A DNA stretch of 41,395 nucleotides from JAENVT01 sp031370825. GTDB lineage: Bacteria > Actinomycetota > Acidimicrobiia > Acidimicrobiales > Ilumatobacteraceae. The notes beneath the pieces are model-generated. The model ran no database searches and was not told the origin of the DNA. It saw only the letters and a list, made by a program, of their open reading frames with translations. Below are positions 1 through 8,311 of this stretch, in pieces; positions within the stretch are counted from its first letter, which is position 1, and each line of letters begins with the position of its first letter. A program made the translations under genes and the position numbers. The stretch lies in assembly GCA_031370825.1 (NCBI GenBank), contig JANMRB010000055.1:1-41395 (forward strand). The letters run 5' to 3'.

Positions 1-537
1 TGTATGCCTGGGGGCTGCGCAACCCGTTCCGTTTCGCATTCGACCCGAACACCGGCCCTGATCGCTTCTTCATCAACGACGTCGGTCAGAACACGCGCGA
101 AGAGATCGATGTCGGAGGAGCAGGCCTCAACTACGGCTGGCCAGTCCGCGAGGGGGTCTGTCCGCTCGGCCAGAACACGCCATGTCCGCTTCCAAGTGAT
201 CCAGCCGTTCCGCGAGGTCGATACCAGGCTCGGCGTCGGCTTCGGTCGCCTGCCCGGTGAGGCTTTTGCGTCGATAGATCCCGTCAGTGTTCCGTCCAAC
301 GCCGCGGCGATGGCCCACAACATCACGATCGTCGACAACGCGTCGGCCGGCTTCGTCACCCCGTTCCCGGGTGGACCGCTTCCGCTCGTGAGCGCCGGCA
401 ACACCACCGCCGCGAACCAGATACACGCGGTGCTGTCGTTCACACAGCTCAGCACGGCGCCGGCCACGATGAGCTACTACACCCTGATGCCGACTGACCT
501 CGTCGTCGATACTCCCGGCTACTTCGAAGGTGGCTGA
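1..537 (+). pseudogene. Glucose/sorbosone dehydrogenase-like secreted protein, 3' part, apparent frameshift
   Basis: The 5' end lies outside the window. Reading from base 3 gives a classic soluble PQQ glucose/sorbosone dehydrogenase (GSDH) segment: W-G-L-R-N-P-F-R, then F-I-N-D-V-G-Q-N and E-I-D, then N-Y-G-W-P. This frame ends at a TGA at 258-260, far too soon for the family. Homology resumes in the frame of base 1 from about base 180 (V-D-T-R-L-G-V-G...) and runs to a stop at 535-537. That second part ends D-L-V-V-D-T-P-G-Y-F, which resembles the C-terminal surface domain I associate with secreted proteins of Acidimicrobiia. The two halves therefore belong to one protein split by an indel around 180-258, and the usual last GSDH blades are also missing. 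It could be a true pseudogene, a sequencing error or a programmed frameshift. The GSDH call is firm; the state of the gene is not. Confidence 0.6.
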
Positions 538-541
538 TCGG

Positions 542-547
542 TAGCCT
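542..547 (+). promoter_or_regulatory. Leaderless -10 hexamer of nadE
   Basis: TAGCCT lies 6 nt before the GTG start of nadE. There is no Shine-Dalgarno sequence in between. Confidence 0.5.
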
Positions 548-553
548 TTCCGT

Positions 554-2275
554 GTGGCCAGCCTGCGTATCGCCCTCGCCCAGCTGAATCCGACCGTCGG
601 CGACCTCGACGGCAACGTCGCCAAGATCCTCGCCGCCTACGCCGAGGCCGAGGCCGCCTCGTGCGACATCGTTGCATTCACTGAGCTCGCCATCACCGGG
701 TACCCGCCTGAGGATCTCGTCCTCAAGTCCGGGTTCGTCGCCGACAACCTCGAGGCGTTGGCGAAGGTCGCCGCGCACACGGGTCGTTGCGCCGCAGTGG
801 TCGGCTACGTCGCCGCGGACCGCGACATCTACAACGCTGCCGCCATGTGTGCCAACGGCGAGGTGCTCGGCACCTACCGCAAGCGCCTGCTGCCCAACTA
901 CGCCGTGTTCGACGAGGCGAGGTACTTCACGCCCGGCGCGGCCAGCGACCCCTACGAGCTGTACGTGATCGGTGGCGTCAAGGTCGGCATCAGCATCTGT
1001 GAAGACGTCTGGAGCCCTACCGGGCCCCTGGCCGAGCAAGCGGCGGGCGGCGCGGAGTTGAACATCAACATCAACGGCTCGCCCTATCACTTCGACAAGG
1101 CCTCCGCTCGAGAGCGCATGTTGGCGACCCGAGCCGCCGACGCCAGTTGCGCGCTCGTCTACGTCAACCAGGTGTGCGGTCAGGACGAGCTCGTGTTCGA
1201 CGGCGGGTCGATGGTGTTCGACGCCGACGGCAATCTCGTTGCTCGCGCTGCCCAGTTCGTCGAAGAGCTGTTGATCACCGAGGTGCACATCGAGCCGGTC
1301 TATCGCAAGCGGCTGCTCGATCCACGTGGCCGGCGCACCGAGCTCGAGATGCCACTGGTCCACGTGACCGATGCACCACTTGGGCGCGATGTCACGCCAC
1401 CCGCCGTCAGGGTTGCGCCGAAGCTGGCATCCGCGGCCGAGCTGTACGAGGCCTTGGTCCTCGGAACCGGCGACTACGTGCGCAAGAACGGCTTCACCGA
1501 TGTGGTCATCGGTTTGTCGGGTGGCATCGACTCAACCCTCGTCGCCTGTGTAGCCGTCGACGCGCTCGGCGCCGACCACGTGCACGGGGTGTCGATGCCG
1601 TCGCGCTATTCGAGCGACGGATCGAAGACCGACGCTGCCGATCTTGCGAAGGTCCTCGGCATCGACTTCCGCACGATCGCCATCGAGCCGGCGTTCGGCG
1701 CATATCTCGACATGACCAGCGAATCGTTCGTCGACAAGCCGGCCGATCTCACCGAGGAGAACCTGCAGAGCCGGATCCGCGGGGCGACATTGATGGCGCT
1801 GTCCAACAAGTTCGGTTGGATGGTGTTGACCACTGGCAACAAGAGCGAGATGGCCGTCGGCTACTTCACGCTGTATGGCGACTCCGTCGGTGGATACGCG
1901 GTCATCAGAGACGTGTTGAAGACCCGCGTCTACGACCTGTGCCGGTACTACAACGAGCGTGCCGGGCGCGAGATCATCAGCGAGAGCGTGATCACCAAGC
2001 CACCGTCGGCCGAGCTGCGCCCCGACCAACGCGACGACCAGAGCCTGCCGCCGTACGAGGTGCTGGACCCGATCCTGGAGCTGTATGTCGAAGAGGATCG
2101 CACCGCCTCGGAGATTATCGAGCTCGGTCACGACGAGGCGCTGGTGCGCCGCATCACCCGTCTGGTCGATCTCAACGAGTACAAGCGGCGCCAAACCCCG
2201 CCCGGCGTGCGGGTCAGCCTGAAGGCCTTCGGCAAGGACCGACGCCTGCCGATCACCAACGGCTATCGCGGCTGA
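554..2275 (+). CDS. nadE: Glutamine-dependent NAD+ synthetase
   Basis: Makes NAD+ from deamido-NAD+, ATP and glutamine, the last cytoplasmic step of NAD synthesis. The N-terminal nitrilase-type glutaminase domain (about 1-270) carries the catalytic triad Glu44 (F-T-E-L), Lys110 (Y-R-K-R-L-L-P) and Cys149 (S-I-C-E-D-V-W). The C-terminal ATP-pyrophosphatase domain carries the P-loop S-G-G-I-D-S at 322-327. At 573 aa it is nearer the short bacterial form than the roughly 680-aa mycobacterial enzyme. GTG at 554 puts the usual start (S-L-R-I-A-L-A-Q-L-N-P) right at the N-terminus and fits a leaderless promoter. The gene ends exactly where the convergent transporter gene ends, with no space for a separate terminator. 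Confidence 0.95.
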   Translation: MASLRIALAQLNPTVGDLDGNVAKILAAYAEAEAASCDIVAFTELAITGYPPEDLVLKSGFVADNLEALAKVAAHTGRCAAVVGYVAADRDIYNAAAMCANGEVLGTYRKRLLPNYAVFDEARYFTPGAASDPYELYVIGGVKVGISICEDVWSPTGPLAEQAAGGAELNININGSPYHFDKASARERMLATRAADASCALVYVNQVCGQDELVFDGGSMVFDADGNLVARAAQFVEELLITEVHIEPVYRKRLLDPRGRRTELEMPLVHVTDAPLGRDVTPPAVRVAPKLASAAELYEALVLGTGDYVRKNGFTDVVIGLSGGIDSTLVACVAVDALGADHVHGVSMPSRYSSDGSKTDAADLAKVLGIDFRTIAIEPAFGAYLDMTSESFVDKPADLTEENLQSRIRGATLMALSNKFGWMVLTTGNKSEMAVGYFTLYGDSVGGYAVIRDVLKTRVYDLCRYYNERAGREIISESVITKPPSAELRPDQRDDQSLPPYEVLDPILELYVEEDRTASEIIELGHDEALVRRITRLVDLNEYKRRQTPPGVRVSLKAFGKDRRLPITNGYRG

Positions 2276-3463
2276 TCAAGAGCGCCGAGGTGCGGACAAC
2301 GTGATGGTGATCACAGCGACCGCCGCCAGCACGGCCGCCATCGCAGCCGGCCAACCGATTCCGTGGCTGGTGTAGAGACGAGTCGCAGGAATCGACATCA
2401 ACGATCGCCCGACGGTGTCGACACCGATCAGCAGGCCGAGGCCCTGGGCGGGCGAGCCGGGCACCAGACCGGTTCCCAGCGAGATGGCGCTGACGACGGA
2501 GAACTCGAACCCGAGAACTCCGACTGCGAGCAGGGCGACGCCGAGGATCAGGTGGTGATGTAGCAACGCCAGACCTGCGCTGGCGGGAACCATCAGCGCG
2601 GCGCCCACCGCGACCGAGCGTCGCTTGCCCCAGATGTCGGTGAAGCGGGCGACCGACAGCGTGGCGACCAGCTCACCGGCACCCAGCAGGAACGTGACGG
2701 CCGACAGCCCGGCGGGTGTCAATCCGAACTCGTCTTCCAGCCAGCTGCCGAAGGTCACGATCAACGCGTGACTGGCGGCGGTTATGGCGAAACCGGACAC
2801 CAGGATCAACCAGCCTCGCGACACGAGCCGACCCAACGGTCGCGTCCTGGCTGCGGTTCGATGCTCGTCGGTCGGTGAATCGATTCGGCCTACCACGACG
2901 ATCGCCATGATGATCATTGCGGCTGCGCCGCTGAGGTAGCCGACTCGCCAGTTCGATGCGGCGGTGATCAGGCCCATCGTGCTGACCCCGATCAGCAGCC
3001 CGAACGCCCACGACACCTCGATGAGGCCGGTGACCCGACCTCGCCGTTCGTACGGCACATGCATGGCGATCCACGTGCCGATCCCGAGGTAGAAGGTGGT
3101 GTTGCCCTGGCCGAGGATGACCAGCGCGATCGCGAGCATGGCAACGCCCTGACTCGCTGCGGCCAGACATGTCCCGATGATGGCGGCGCCCAGCCCGACG
3201 GCTACCGCTCGACGGGCACCGAGTCGATCGACCAGCCGACCGATCAACGGCGAGGCCAGACCGAAGAGCTCCGAGATGGCGATCGCCAAGCCGATGTCGG
3301 CCAGCCGGACGTGCAGACCCCGGGCAATGGTCGCGATGAACGGGCCCACGAATCGGTAGCACGCATTGGATGTCATGCGCGCTGCCGCGAAGGCGGTGAG
3401 GTCACGACGCACCTCTGGCGCGTACGAATCATCCAACACGCGGCCGAGCACGACGATCGACAC
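2276..3463 (-). CDS. Major facilitator superfamily transporter
   Basis: A 395-aa polytopic membrane protein with about 12 hydrophobic segments and the MFS loop 2-3 signature G-R-L-V-D-R-L-G-A-R-R after the second helix. Substrate unknown; the size and lack of extra domains fit a drug or metabolite exporter of the 12-TM type. It starts with GTG at 3463. An in-frame GTG at 3451 is preceded by TAGTGT at the spacing seen elsewhere in the window and is an alternative start. It is divergent from lysC and convergent with nadE, with zero bases between the two stop codons. No partner gene hints at a substrate. Confidence 0.85.
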   Translation of the reverse strand: MSIVVLGRVLDDSYAPEVRRDLTAFAAARMTSNACYRFVGPFIATIARGLHVRLADIGLAIAISELFGLASPLIGRLVDRLGARRAVAVGLGAAIIGTCLAAASQGVAMLAIALVILGQGNTTFYLGIGTWIAMHVPYERRGRVTGLIEVSWAFGLLIGVSTMGLITAASNWRVGYLSGAAAMIIMAIVVVGRIDSPTDEHRTAARTRPLGRLVSRGWLILVSGFAITAASHALIVTFGSWLEDEFGLTPAGLSAVTFLLGAGELVATLSVARFTDIWGKRRSVAVGAALMVPASAGLALLHHHLILGVALLAVGVLGFEFSVVSAISLGTGLVPGSPAQGLGLLIGVDTVGRSLMSIPATRLYTSHGIGWPAAMAAVLAAVAVITITLSAPRRS

Positions 3464-3471
3464 TAACTCGC

Positions 3472-3477
3472 TAGCCT
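3472..3477 (+). promoter_or_regulatory. Leaderless -10 hexamer of lysC
   Basis: TAGCCT, 9 nt before the GTG at 3487. It supports that GTG over the GTG at 3478, which directly abuts the hexamer. A mirror-image TAGTGT at 3460-3465 may serve the divergent transporter gene. Confidence 0.5.
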
Positions 3478-3486
3478 GTGGATCCC

Positions 3487-4737
3487 GTGGCCCTCATCGT
3501 GCAGAAATACGGCGGCACCTCCGTCGCCGATCCAGACCGCATGCGTGCAGTCGCCGAGAACGTGGCTTTCACCCGACGCCACGGCCACGATGTCGTTGTC
3601 GTTCCAAGCGCGATGGGCAAGACCACCGACAACCTCATCAAGTTGGCCAACGACGTCTCCAGTACACAGCCCGGCCGCGAGATGGACATGTTGATCACCA
3701 CAGGGGAGCGAATCTCCATGTCGCTGCTGTGCATGGCCCTGGCCGATCTCGGTATCGAGGCAGTCAGCTTCACCGGTAGTCAGGCCGGGATCATCACTGA
3801 TTCGACGCACATGAAGGCGAAGATCCTCGAGGTCAAAGGCGACAGGATCCGTGCGGGCTTGGCGGCCGGCAAGGTGTGTGTTGTCGCCGGTTTCCAAGGC
3901 ATCAGCATCGCGAAGGAGATCACCTCACTCGGTCGCGGCGGAAGCGATACCACCGCCGTGGCGTTGGCCGCCGCGCTGCGCGCCGACAGCTGCGAGATCT
4001 ACACCGATGTGACCGGGGTGTTCTCCGCCGACCCGCGTATCGTGCCTCAGGCGCGCAGGCTGCCGCACGTCAACTTCGACGAGATGCTGGAGATGGCCGG
4101 TTCCGGCAGCAAGGTGTTGGCACTGCGCAGCGTCGAGTTCGCCCGCAACCACAACGTCCCCATCCACGTCCGCTCGGCCTTCACGTGGGAGCCGGGAACA
4201 TGGGTCACCGACCAGGAGCCAAGCATGGAAGAACCAATCATCTCCGGTGTCGTCACGGACACCAGTGAGTCGAAGGTGACCGTCGTTGCCGTTCCCGACC
4301 ATCCCGGCATTGCCGCCGCTCTGTTCGAACCTCTTGCCGCAGCCAACGTCAACGTCGACATGATCGTGCAGAACACCTCGCACGACGGTACGACCGACAT
4401 CAGCTTCACGATGCCGAAGGCCGACATGGCGACGGCAGAATCGATCGTCGGCCGGATCGCTGCGGAGGTGGGCGCACGAGGTGTCGACCACGATGCCGAC
4501 ATCGCCAAGATCAGCCTCGTCGGTGCCGGCATGAAGACCAGCCCGGGCATCGCCGCCAGGATGTTCCGCGTGCTGGCCGACGAGCAGGTCAACATCTTGA
4601 TGATCTCGACGTCCACCATCCGCATCAGCGTCGTCACCGCGGCGGCCGATCTCGAGCGCGCAGCCCGCGCTCTGCACACAGCGTTCGGGCTTGATTCCGG
4701 CCAGGCGTACTCATCGCCGCTGCCGGAACGGAAGTAG
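3487..4737 (+). CDS. lysC: Aspartate kinase, alpha subunit
   Basis: Phosphorylates aspartate, the first step toward lysine/diaminopimelate, threonine and methionine. The N-terminal kinase domain opens with the invariant K-Y-G-G-T-S and has the T-T-G-E-R nucleotide/substrate motif and the G-R-G-G-S-D-T-T motif. Two C-terminal ACT domains (from about residue 250) bind feedback effectors. Start chosen at GTG 3487, giving M-A-L-I-V-Q-K-Y-G-G-T-S, the usual actinobacterial N-terminus; GTG 3478 would add three residues. 416 aa, normal for the family. An internal ribosome site at 4214-4227 probably yields a separate beta subunit. asd is close by but separated from lysC by a methyltransferase gene. 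Confidence 0.95.
   Translation: MALIVQKYGGTSVADPDRMRAVAENVAFTRRHGHDVVVVPSAMGKTTDNLIKLANDVSSTQPGREMDMLITTGERISMSLLCMALADLGIEAVSFTGSQAGIITDSTHMKAKILEVKGDRIRAGLAAGKVCVVAGFQGISIAKEITSLGRGGSDTTAVALAAALRADSCEIYTDVTGVFSADPRIVPQARRLPHVNFDEMLEMAGSGSKVLALRSVEFARNHNVPIHVRSAFTWEPGTWVTDQEPSMEEPIISGVVTDTSESKVTVVAVPDHPGIAAALFEPLAAANVNVDMIVQNTSHDGTTDISFTMPKADMATAESIVGRIAAEVGARGVDHDADIAKISLVGAGMKTSPGIAARMFRVLADEQVNILMISTSTIRISVVTAAADLERAARALHTAFGLDSGQAYSSPLPERK
4214..4227 (+). promoter_or_regulatory. Internal start for aspartate kinase beta subunit
   Basis: AGGAG at 4214-4218, then 6 nt, then ATG at 4225 inside lysC. Translation from here gives a 170-aa protein starting M-E-E-P-I-I-S-G-V, which contains both ACT domains. 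In Corynebacterium glutamicum the LysC beta subunit starts at the equivalent M-E-E position, so an alpha2beta2 enzyme from overlapping cistrons is likely here. Confidence 0.6.
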
Positions 4738-4740
4738 CCC
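4735..4740 (+). promoter_or_regulatory. Possible leaderless -10 hexamer of the methyltransferase gene
   Basis: TAGCCC overlaps the lysC stop codon and lies 7 nt before ATG 4748. It ends in C instead of the usual T. Confidence 0.3.
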
Positions 4741-4747
4741 ACGCCCG

Positions 4748-5569
4748 ATGCGACGCAACCATGTGCCGTGGCGAGCCGCAGGCACGAAGACCGAGAAGAA
4801 GCACTCAGCCGATGAGGTCGTGCGCGAGACCGGCTGGGTGTTCAACAACGTCACGGGTAGAGACCTCAACCTGGCCGAGTTCGTCGAGACTGGGAATCAC
4901 GAGACGCTCGCTTACCTGACAGCCTTCGGGCTGGGAGACGATCCTCTGGCGACCGAGACGCTCGTCGAGATCGGGTCGGGGATTGGTCGCATGACCGCGA
5001 GCTTCACCCGGCTCTTCGCCCGCGTGGTGGCGTGCGATCTCGACGCCGCGTTCCTGGAGCGATGCCGGGAGACGGTCGCCCAGTTCGGCCGACCCGAACG
5101 GCTTCAGACGAGCCCTGTGACCGACGGACAGAGCATCTCGTTGCCGGACGACGCCGCCGATCTCGCGTTCAGCTACATCACGTTCCAGCACTGCCATCAC
5201 GACGATGCGTTGGGGTTGACGTCCGAGGCCGTTCGCGTGGTCCGCGAAGGAGGCACTGTCGTGCTCAACTTCCGCACGTGGACGGCGAGCGATGCCGTCC
5301 TGTGGCCCGCCGGCAAGATCGTGCGTGCCCTGTGGCGAGTGCCGAAGTTGGGGCCGGCCATCTCCAAACGCCGCACCATTGCCAGGCTCGGCTGGCAGGC
5401 CAACCGACTTTCCCCGACCGAGGTCCTCGAAGCGGTCGGCACTCGCATCACCGACGTCAAGATCTTCCGGTCACCGAAGCGGCGCAGCTTCGCCATACCA
5501 GGTACCTCCGACCAATCCTTCGAAGGCGTGAACCCGAGCCATTGGTGGCTCGTCGCCAAGGTCCTGTGA
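4748..5569 (+). CDS. Class I SAM-dependent methyltransferase
   Basis: Rossmann-fold methyltransferase of 273 aa. SAM-binding motif I is visible as L-V-E-I-G-S-G-I-G-R (about residues 75-85), followed by the acidic motif II (A-C-D-L-D) and the motif F-Q-H-C-H-H near the domain centre. The C-terminal third is a family-specific extension ending S-H-W-W-L-V-A-K. Substrate unknown; it resembles the Methyltransf_11 type acting on small molecules or lipids. ATG 4748 is chosen because it has a spaced TAGCCC in front of it; upstream codons would overlap lysC. It sits between lysC and asd, which are commonly neighbours, so it looks like an insertion into an ancestral ask-asd pair. Confidence 0.8.
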   Translation: MRRNHVPWRAAGTKTEKKHSADEVVRETGWVFNNVTGRDLNLAEFVETGNHETLAYLTAFGLGDDPLATETLVEIGSGIGRMTASFTRLFARVVACDLDAAFLERCRETVAQFGRPERLQTSPVTDGQSISLPDDAADLAFSYITFQHCHHDDALGLTSEAVRVVREGGTVVLNFRTWTASDAVLWPAGKIVRALWRVPKLGPAISKRRTIARLGWQANRLSPTEVLEAVGTRITDVKIFRSPKRRSFAIPGTSDQSFEGVNPSHWWLVAKVL

Positions 5570-5620
5570 CCCTCGATCCGCAGCGTGGTTTATTGAACGG
5601 CGTAGATGAGGACGCGGCGT

Positions 5621-5626
5621 TAGCCT
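5621..5626 (+). promoter_or_regulatory. Leaderless -10 hexamer of asd
   Basis: TAGCCT, 7 nt before ATG 5634, with no Shine-Dalgarno between. asd thus has its own promoter in the 64-bp gap after the methyltransferase gene. Confidence 0.5.
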
Positions 5627-5633
5627 TCAGGCC

Positions 5634-6653
5634 ATGAAAATTGGTGTCGTCGGTGCCACCGGCCAGGTCGGTTCGGTCATGCGTCAACTGCTGGCCGAGC
5701 GCAACTTTCCCGTCTCCCGGGTTCGCTTCTTCGCCTCGGCTCGTTCCGCCGGAACCACGTTGGATTGGAAGGGCTCGAAGATCACCGTCGAGGATGCCTC
5801 GACCGCCGACGTGTCGGGACTCGACATCGCCCTGTTCTCGTCGGGCGCGGCGTCATCTCGTGAGCTGGCTCCCAAGTTTGCCGCGGCCGGCGCGATGGTG
5901 ATCGACAACTCGTCGGCGTGGCGAATGGATCCCGACGTGCCGCTGATCGTCAGCGAGGTCAATCCCGGCGAGATCGCCAACGCCCGCAAAGGCATCATCG
6001 CCAATCCCAACTGCACCACCATGGCGGCGATGCCGGTGCTCAAGCCGTTGCACGACGAGGCGGGGCTCGTTCGACTGATCGCCGCCACCTATCAAGCCGT
6101 CAGTGGCTCGGGACTGTCCGGGGTCGATGAGCTCGACAAGCAGGCGCGAGAGGTGGTCGACCGGGCCCGCGAACTGACCTACGACGGCGATGCCGTTGCG
6201 TTCCCGGCACCGAGCAAGTTCGCCAAGCCGATCGCCTTCAACGTCTTGCCGTACGCCGGCAAGTACGTCGATGACGGCTCGTTCGAGACCGACGAAGAGC
6301 AGAAGCTGCGCAACGAGACCCGCAAGATCCTGGCCATCCCGGATCTCAAGGTCAGCGGTACCTGTGTGCGAGTTCCGGTCTTCACTGGCCATTCACTGAG
6401 CATCAACGCCGAGTTCGAACGCCCCATCAGCGTCGCTCGCGCCATCGAGATCCTCGGCGGTGCGCCGGGTGTGGCACTCAGCGACATCCCGACCCCGCTC
6501 GAGGCGGCCGGGCAGGACCCGAGCTACGTCGGTCGCATTCGTCAGGACTCCTCGGTCGACGGCGGTCGCGGGCTGGTGCTGTTCGTCAGCAACGACAACC
6601 TTCGCAAAGGTGCCGCCCTCAACGCCATCCAGATCGCCGAGCTGCTGCTCTAA
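5634..6653 (+). CDS. asd: Aspartate-semialdehyde dehydrogenase
   Basis: Reduces aspartyl phosphate to aspartate semialdehyde with NADPH, directly after aspartate kinase. The NADP-binding G-A-T-G-Q-V-G is at residues 8-14, the catalytic cysteine is Cys127 in N-P-N-C-T-T, and the catalytic histidine is His253 in F-T-G-H-S. 339 aa, normal length. Start ATG gives the typical M-K-I-G-V-V-G-A-T-G. The stop faces the convergent mazG-like gene across a stable hairpin (6662-6701). Confidence 0.96.
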   Translation: MKIGVVGATGQVGSVMRQLLAERNFPVSRVRFFASARSAGTTLDWKGSKITVEDASTADVSGLDIALFSSGAASSRELAPKFAAAGAMVIDNSSAWRMDPDVPLIVSEVNPGEIANARKGIIANPNCTTMAAMPVLKPLHDEAGLVRLIAATYQAVSGSGLSGVDELDKQAREVVDRARELTYDGDAVAFPAPSKFAKPIAFNVLPYAGKYVDDGSFETDEEQKLRNETRKILAIPDLKVSGTCVRVPVFTGHSLSINAEFERPISVARAIEILGGAPGVALSDIPTPLEAAGQDPSYVGRIRQDSSVDGGRGLVLFVSNDNLRKGAALNAIQIAELLL

Positions 6654-6661
6654 AGCGCAAA

Positions 6662-6701
6662 CGAGTGTCTCCAGCCCACCCGGGGTGGCCGCAAACACTC
6701 G
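6662..6701. terminator. Bidirectional hairpin between asd and the mazG-like gene
   Basis: Outer arms CGAGTGT (6662-6668) and ACACTCG (6695-6701) pair perfectly. They enclose a second stem CCACC (6676-6680) / GGTGG (6684-6688). It lies between two converging stop codons. There is no clear U tract, so termination efficiency is uncertain. Confidence 0.55.
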
Positions 6702-6708
6702 GTCGCTG

Positions 6709-6990
6709 TCATTCGCAGGCGCAGGGAGTCGCCGCACAGCGCGGGCAGCCCTCGGCGTACCGCTCCGCGGCCTCGTTGAGATCGACCTCGAGTTGGTTGG
6801 CAAGCGACGTGAGCCAGGCCAACACGTCGCCGAACTCGTGCACCTGTTGCTCGTGCGAGCCCTTGCGAACTGCTTGGGCCAGTTCGCCGACCTCTTCCGC
6901 CAACCACGCAACCGAGCTCGGGACGCCGCGAGCCCTGTCGCGAGTCCCGAAGGTCGCGTCGATCTGTCGTTGAAAGTCGCCCAGGTCCAC
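6709..6990 (-). CDS. MazG-like nucleotide pyrophosphohydrolase
   Basis: Small all-alpha NTP pyrophosphohydrolase of the MazG/HisE fold, 93 aa. The metal-binding pattern is visible as E-E-x-x-E-L (W-L-A-E-E-V-G-E-L) followed by E-F-G-D-V-L-A-W, which supply the acidic residues for Mg2+. Such proteins usually clear non-canonical nucleotides. The C-terminus carries a short cysteine cluster (C-P-R-C, then C-A-C), which may bind zinc. GTG 6990 is chosen because TAGCCT lies 8 nt upstream; an ATG at 7047 would add 19 residues unlike the family. Confidence 0.8.
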   Translation of the reverse strand: MDLGDFQRQIDATFGTRDRARGVPSSVAWLAEEVGELAQAVRKGSHEQQVHEFGDVLAWLTSLANQLEVDLNEAAERYAEGCPRCAATPCACE

Positions 6991-6998
6991 GTCGGCGC

Positions 6999-7004
6999 AG
7001 GCTA
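6999..7004 (-). promoter_or_regulatory. Leaderless -10 hexamer of the mazG-like gene
   Basis: TAGCCT on the minus strand, 8 nt before GTG 6990. Confidence 0.45.
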
Positions 7005-7050
7005 GCGGCGAACACTGCGGGGACGATCGGGCGAAGAATCGGCGCATCTA

Positions 7051-7064
7051 CGCAAACGTTTGCG
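7051..7064. promoter_or_regulatory. LacI-family operator
   Basis: The 14-bp perfect palindrome CGCAAACGTTTGCG matches the general operator form of the LacI/GalR family (central CG step flanked by A/T-rich half-sites, as for PurR, CytR and CcpA-like sites). It sits one base upstream of the TATAGT -10 hexamer, between the presumed -35 and -10, so a bound repressor would block the promoter. The second gene of the downstream operon encodes a LacI-type regulator, the obvious candidate ligand. Confidence 0.85.
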
Positions 7065-7065
7065 C

Positions 7066-7071
7066 TATAGT
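7066..7071 (+). promoter_or_regulatory. -10 element of the aminotransferase-lacI-DMFase operon
   Basis: TATAGT, 6 nt before ATG 7078, immediately after the LacI operator. A leaderless transcript is expected. Confidence 0.6.
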
Positions 7072-7077
7072 CGTCGC

Positions 7078-8295
7078 ATGCCAGGCCCAGGGAACGATCT
7101 CATCGACGAACTCGAAGTAGAAGCGGTCACGCGCGTTCTGCGTAGCGGCTACCTCGGTCGCTATGGACCGGACGACGATCCGGCGTTCGGCGCCGAAGTG
7201 CTGACGCTCGAGAACAGCGTTGCCGACCTGGTCGGTGTGGGCCATGCGCTCGCGGTGAACTCGGGCACCAGTGCAATATGGATCCTCCTGTCTGCGTTGG
7301 GCATCGGCCCCGGCGACGAGGTCATCGTGCCCGGTTTCACCTTCGTGGCGTCCATGTCGGCCATCGTGTACGCCGGGGCAAAGCCGGTGCTCGCCGAAGT
7401 CGACGACACGTTCACGCTCGATCCGAAGGATGTCGAGGCCCGCATCACCAGCAAGACCAAAGCCATCCTTGCCGTTCACATGTTGGGCGCTGCCTGCGAT
7501 CTCGATGCGCTCAGCGACATCGCTGCTCGTCACGGCCTGCTGCTGATCGAAGATGCAGCGCAGGCCTTCGGGGGCAGCTACCACGGACGCCGCCTCGGAT
7601 CCATCGGTGTCGGTGGGGCGTACAGCTTCAACTTGTACAAGACCATCACGTGCGGCGACGGCGGAATGCTCGTCACCGACACGCTGGACCTGTACGAGCG
7701 ATGCTTTGCCCTGCACGACCAGGGCCACCTGCCGTTGCGCCACGGCATCGAAATCGGCCAGCGGCCATACCTCGGTCTCAACCTCCGCATGAACGAGGTC
7801 TCGGGGGCGGTGCTCAACGCCCAGCTCACCAAGCTCGCCCACATCCTCACGACGTTGCGCAACAACAAGGCGGCATTTCGCGCGGCCATCGAGACGACGC
7901 CTGGCGTCGGCTTCCGACGGCTGACCGATCCTGCCGGAGACATCGCCACCCATCTGGTGGTCGTCCTGCCGGATGCCGCCACCGCTGCGGCGATCGCTCG
8001 TGATCTCGACACCAAAACACTCTCCAACTCCGGCTGGCACGTCTACGCCAACATGGAGCATCTGCGCAGCCGACGCATCGTGTCCGGTTTCGCAAGCTCG
8101 GTCGCCGACTACATCGCCGATCCTGGTCTGCTGCCCGCTACCGATGCGTTGCTGGCCCGCTCGATCACACTCGGCGTGGGTGTGGTGGATGCCGGGATCG
8201 GCTCGGCATTCGGGATCAACGTCCGTTCGAGCTCTAGCGACATCGAAAAGGCCGCGGACAGGTTCCGAACTGCCGTCGAGCATCATCTCCGCTGA
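7078..8295 (+). CDS. DegT/DnrJ/EryC1 family PLP-dependent aminotransferase
   Basis: Fold-type I PLP enzyme of 405 aa of the family that transaminates keto-sugars. Visible landmarks are the PLP-phosphate loop N-S-G-T-S-A (61-66), the cofactor-stacking E-D-A-A-Q-A with Asp159, and the Schiff-base Lys188 in S-F-N-L-Y-K, followed by the family's G-D-G-G-M. ATG 7078 is chosen because the operator and -10 lie just upstream; a TTG at 7060 would fall inside the -10. It is the first gene of an operon with a LacI regulator and a dimethylformamidase-like protein. This suggests an amino-sugar or cyclitol-amine substrate rather than cell-wall sugar synthesis, since no sugar-nucleotide enzymes are nearby. 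Confidence 0.88.
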   Translation: MPGPGNDLIDELEVEAVTRVLRSGYLGRYGPDDDPAFGAEVLTLENSVADLVGVGHALAVNSGTSAIWILLSALGIGPGDEVIVPGFTFVASMSAIVYAGAKPVLAEVDDTFTLDPKDVEARITSKTKAILAVHMLGAACDLDALSDIAARHGLLLIEDAAQAFGGSYHGRRLGSIGVGGAYSFNLYKTITCGDGGMLVTDTLDLYERCFALHDQGHLPLRHGIEIGQRPYLGLNLRMNEVSGAVLNAQLTKLAHILTTLRNNKAAFRAAIETTPGVGFRRLTDPAGDIATHLVVVLPDAATAAAIARDLDTKTLSNSGWHVYANMEHLRSRRIVSGFASSVADYIADPGLLPATDALLARSITLGVGVVDAGIGSAFGINVRSSSSDIEKAADRFRTAVEHHLR

Positions 8296-8311
8296 TCGCC
8301 CGAACAACGAG

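Noticed and set aside
258..260. TGA as a selenocysteine codon in the GSDH-like gene, given selAB in the window
   Set aside because: Homology downstream continues in a different frame, so a frameshift explains the stop; the codons before it are not GSDH-like.
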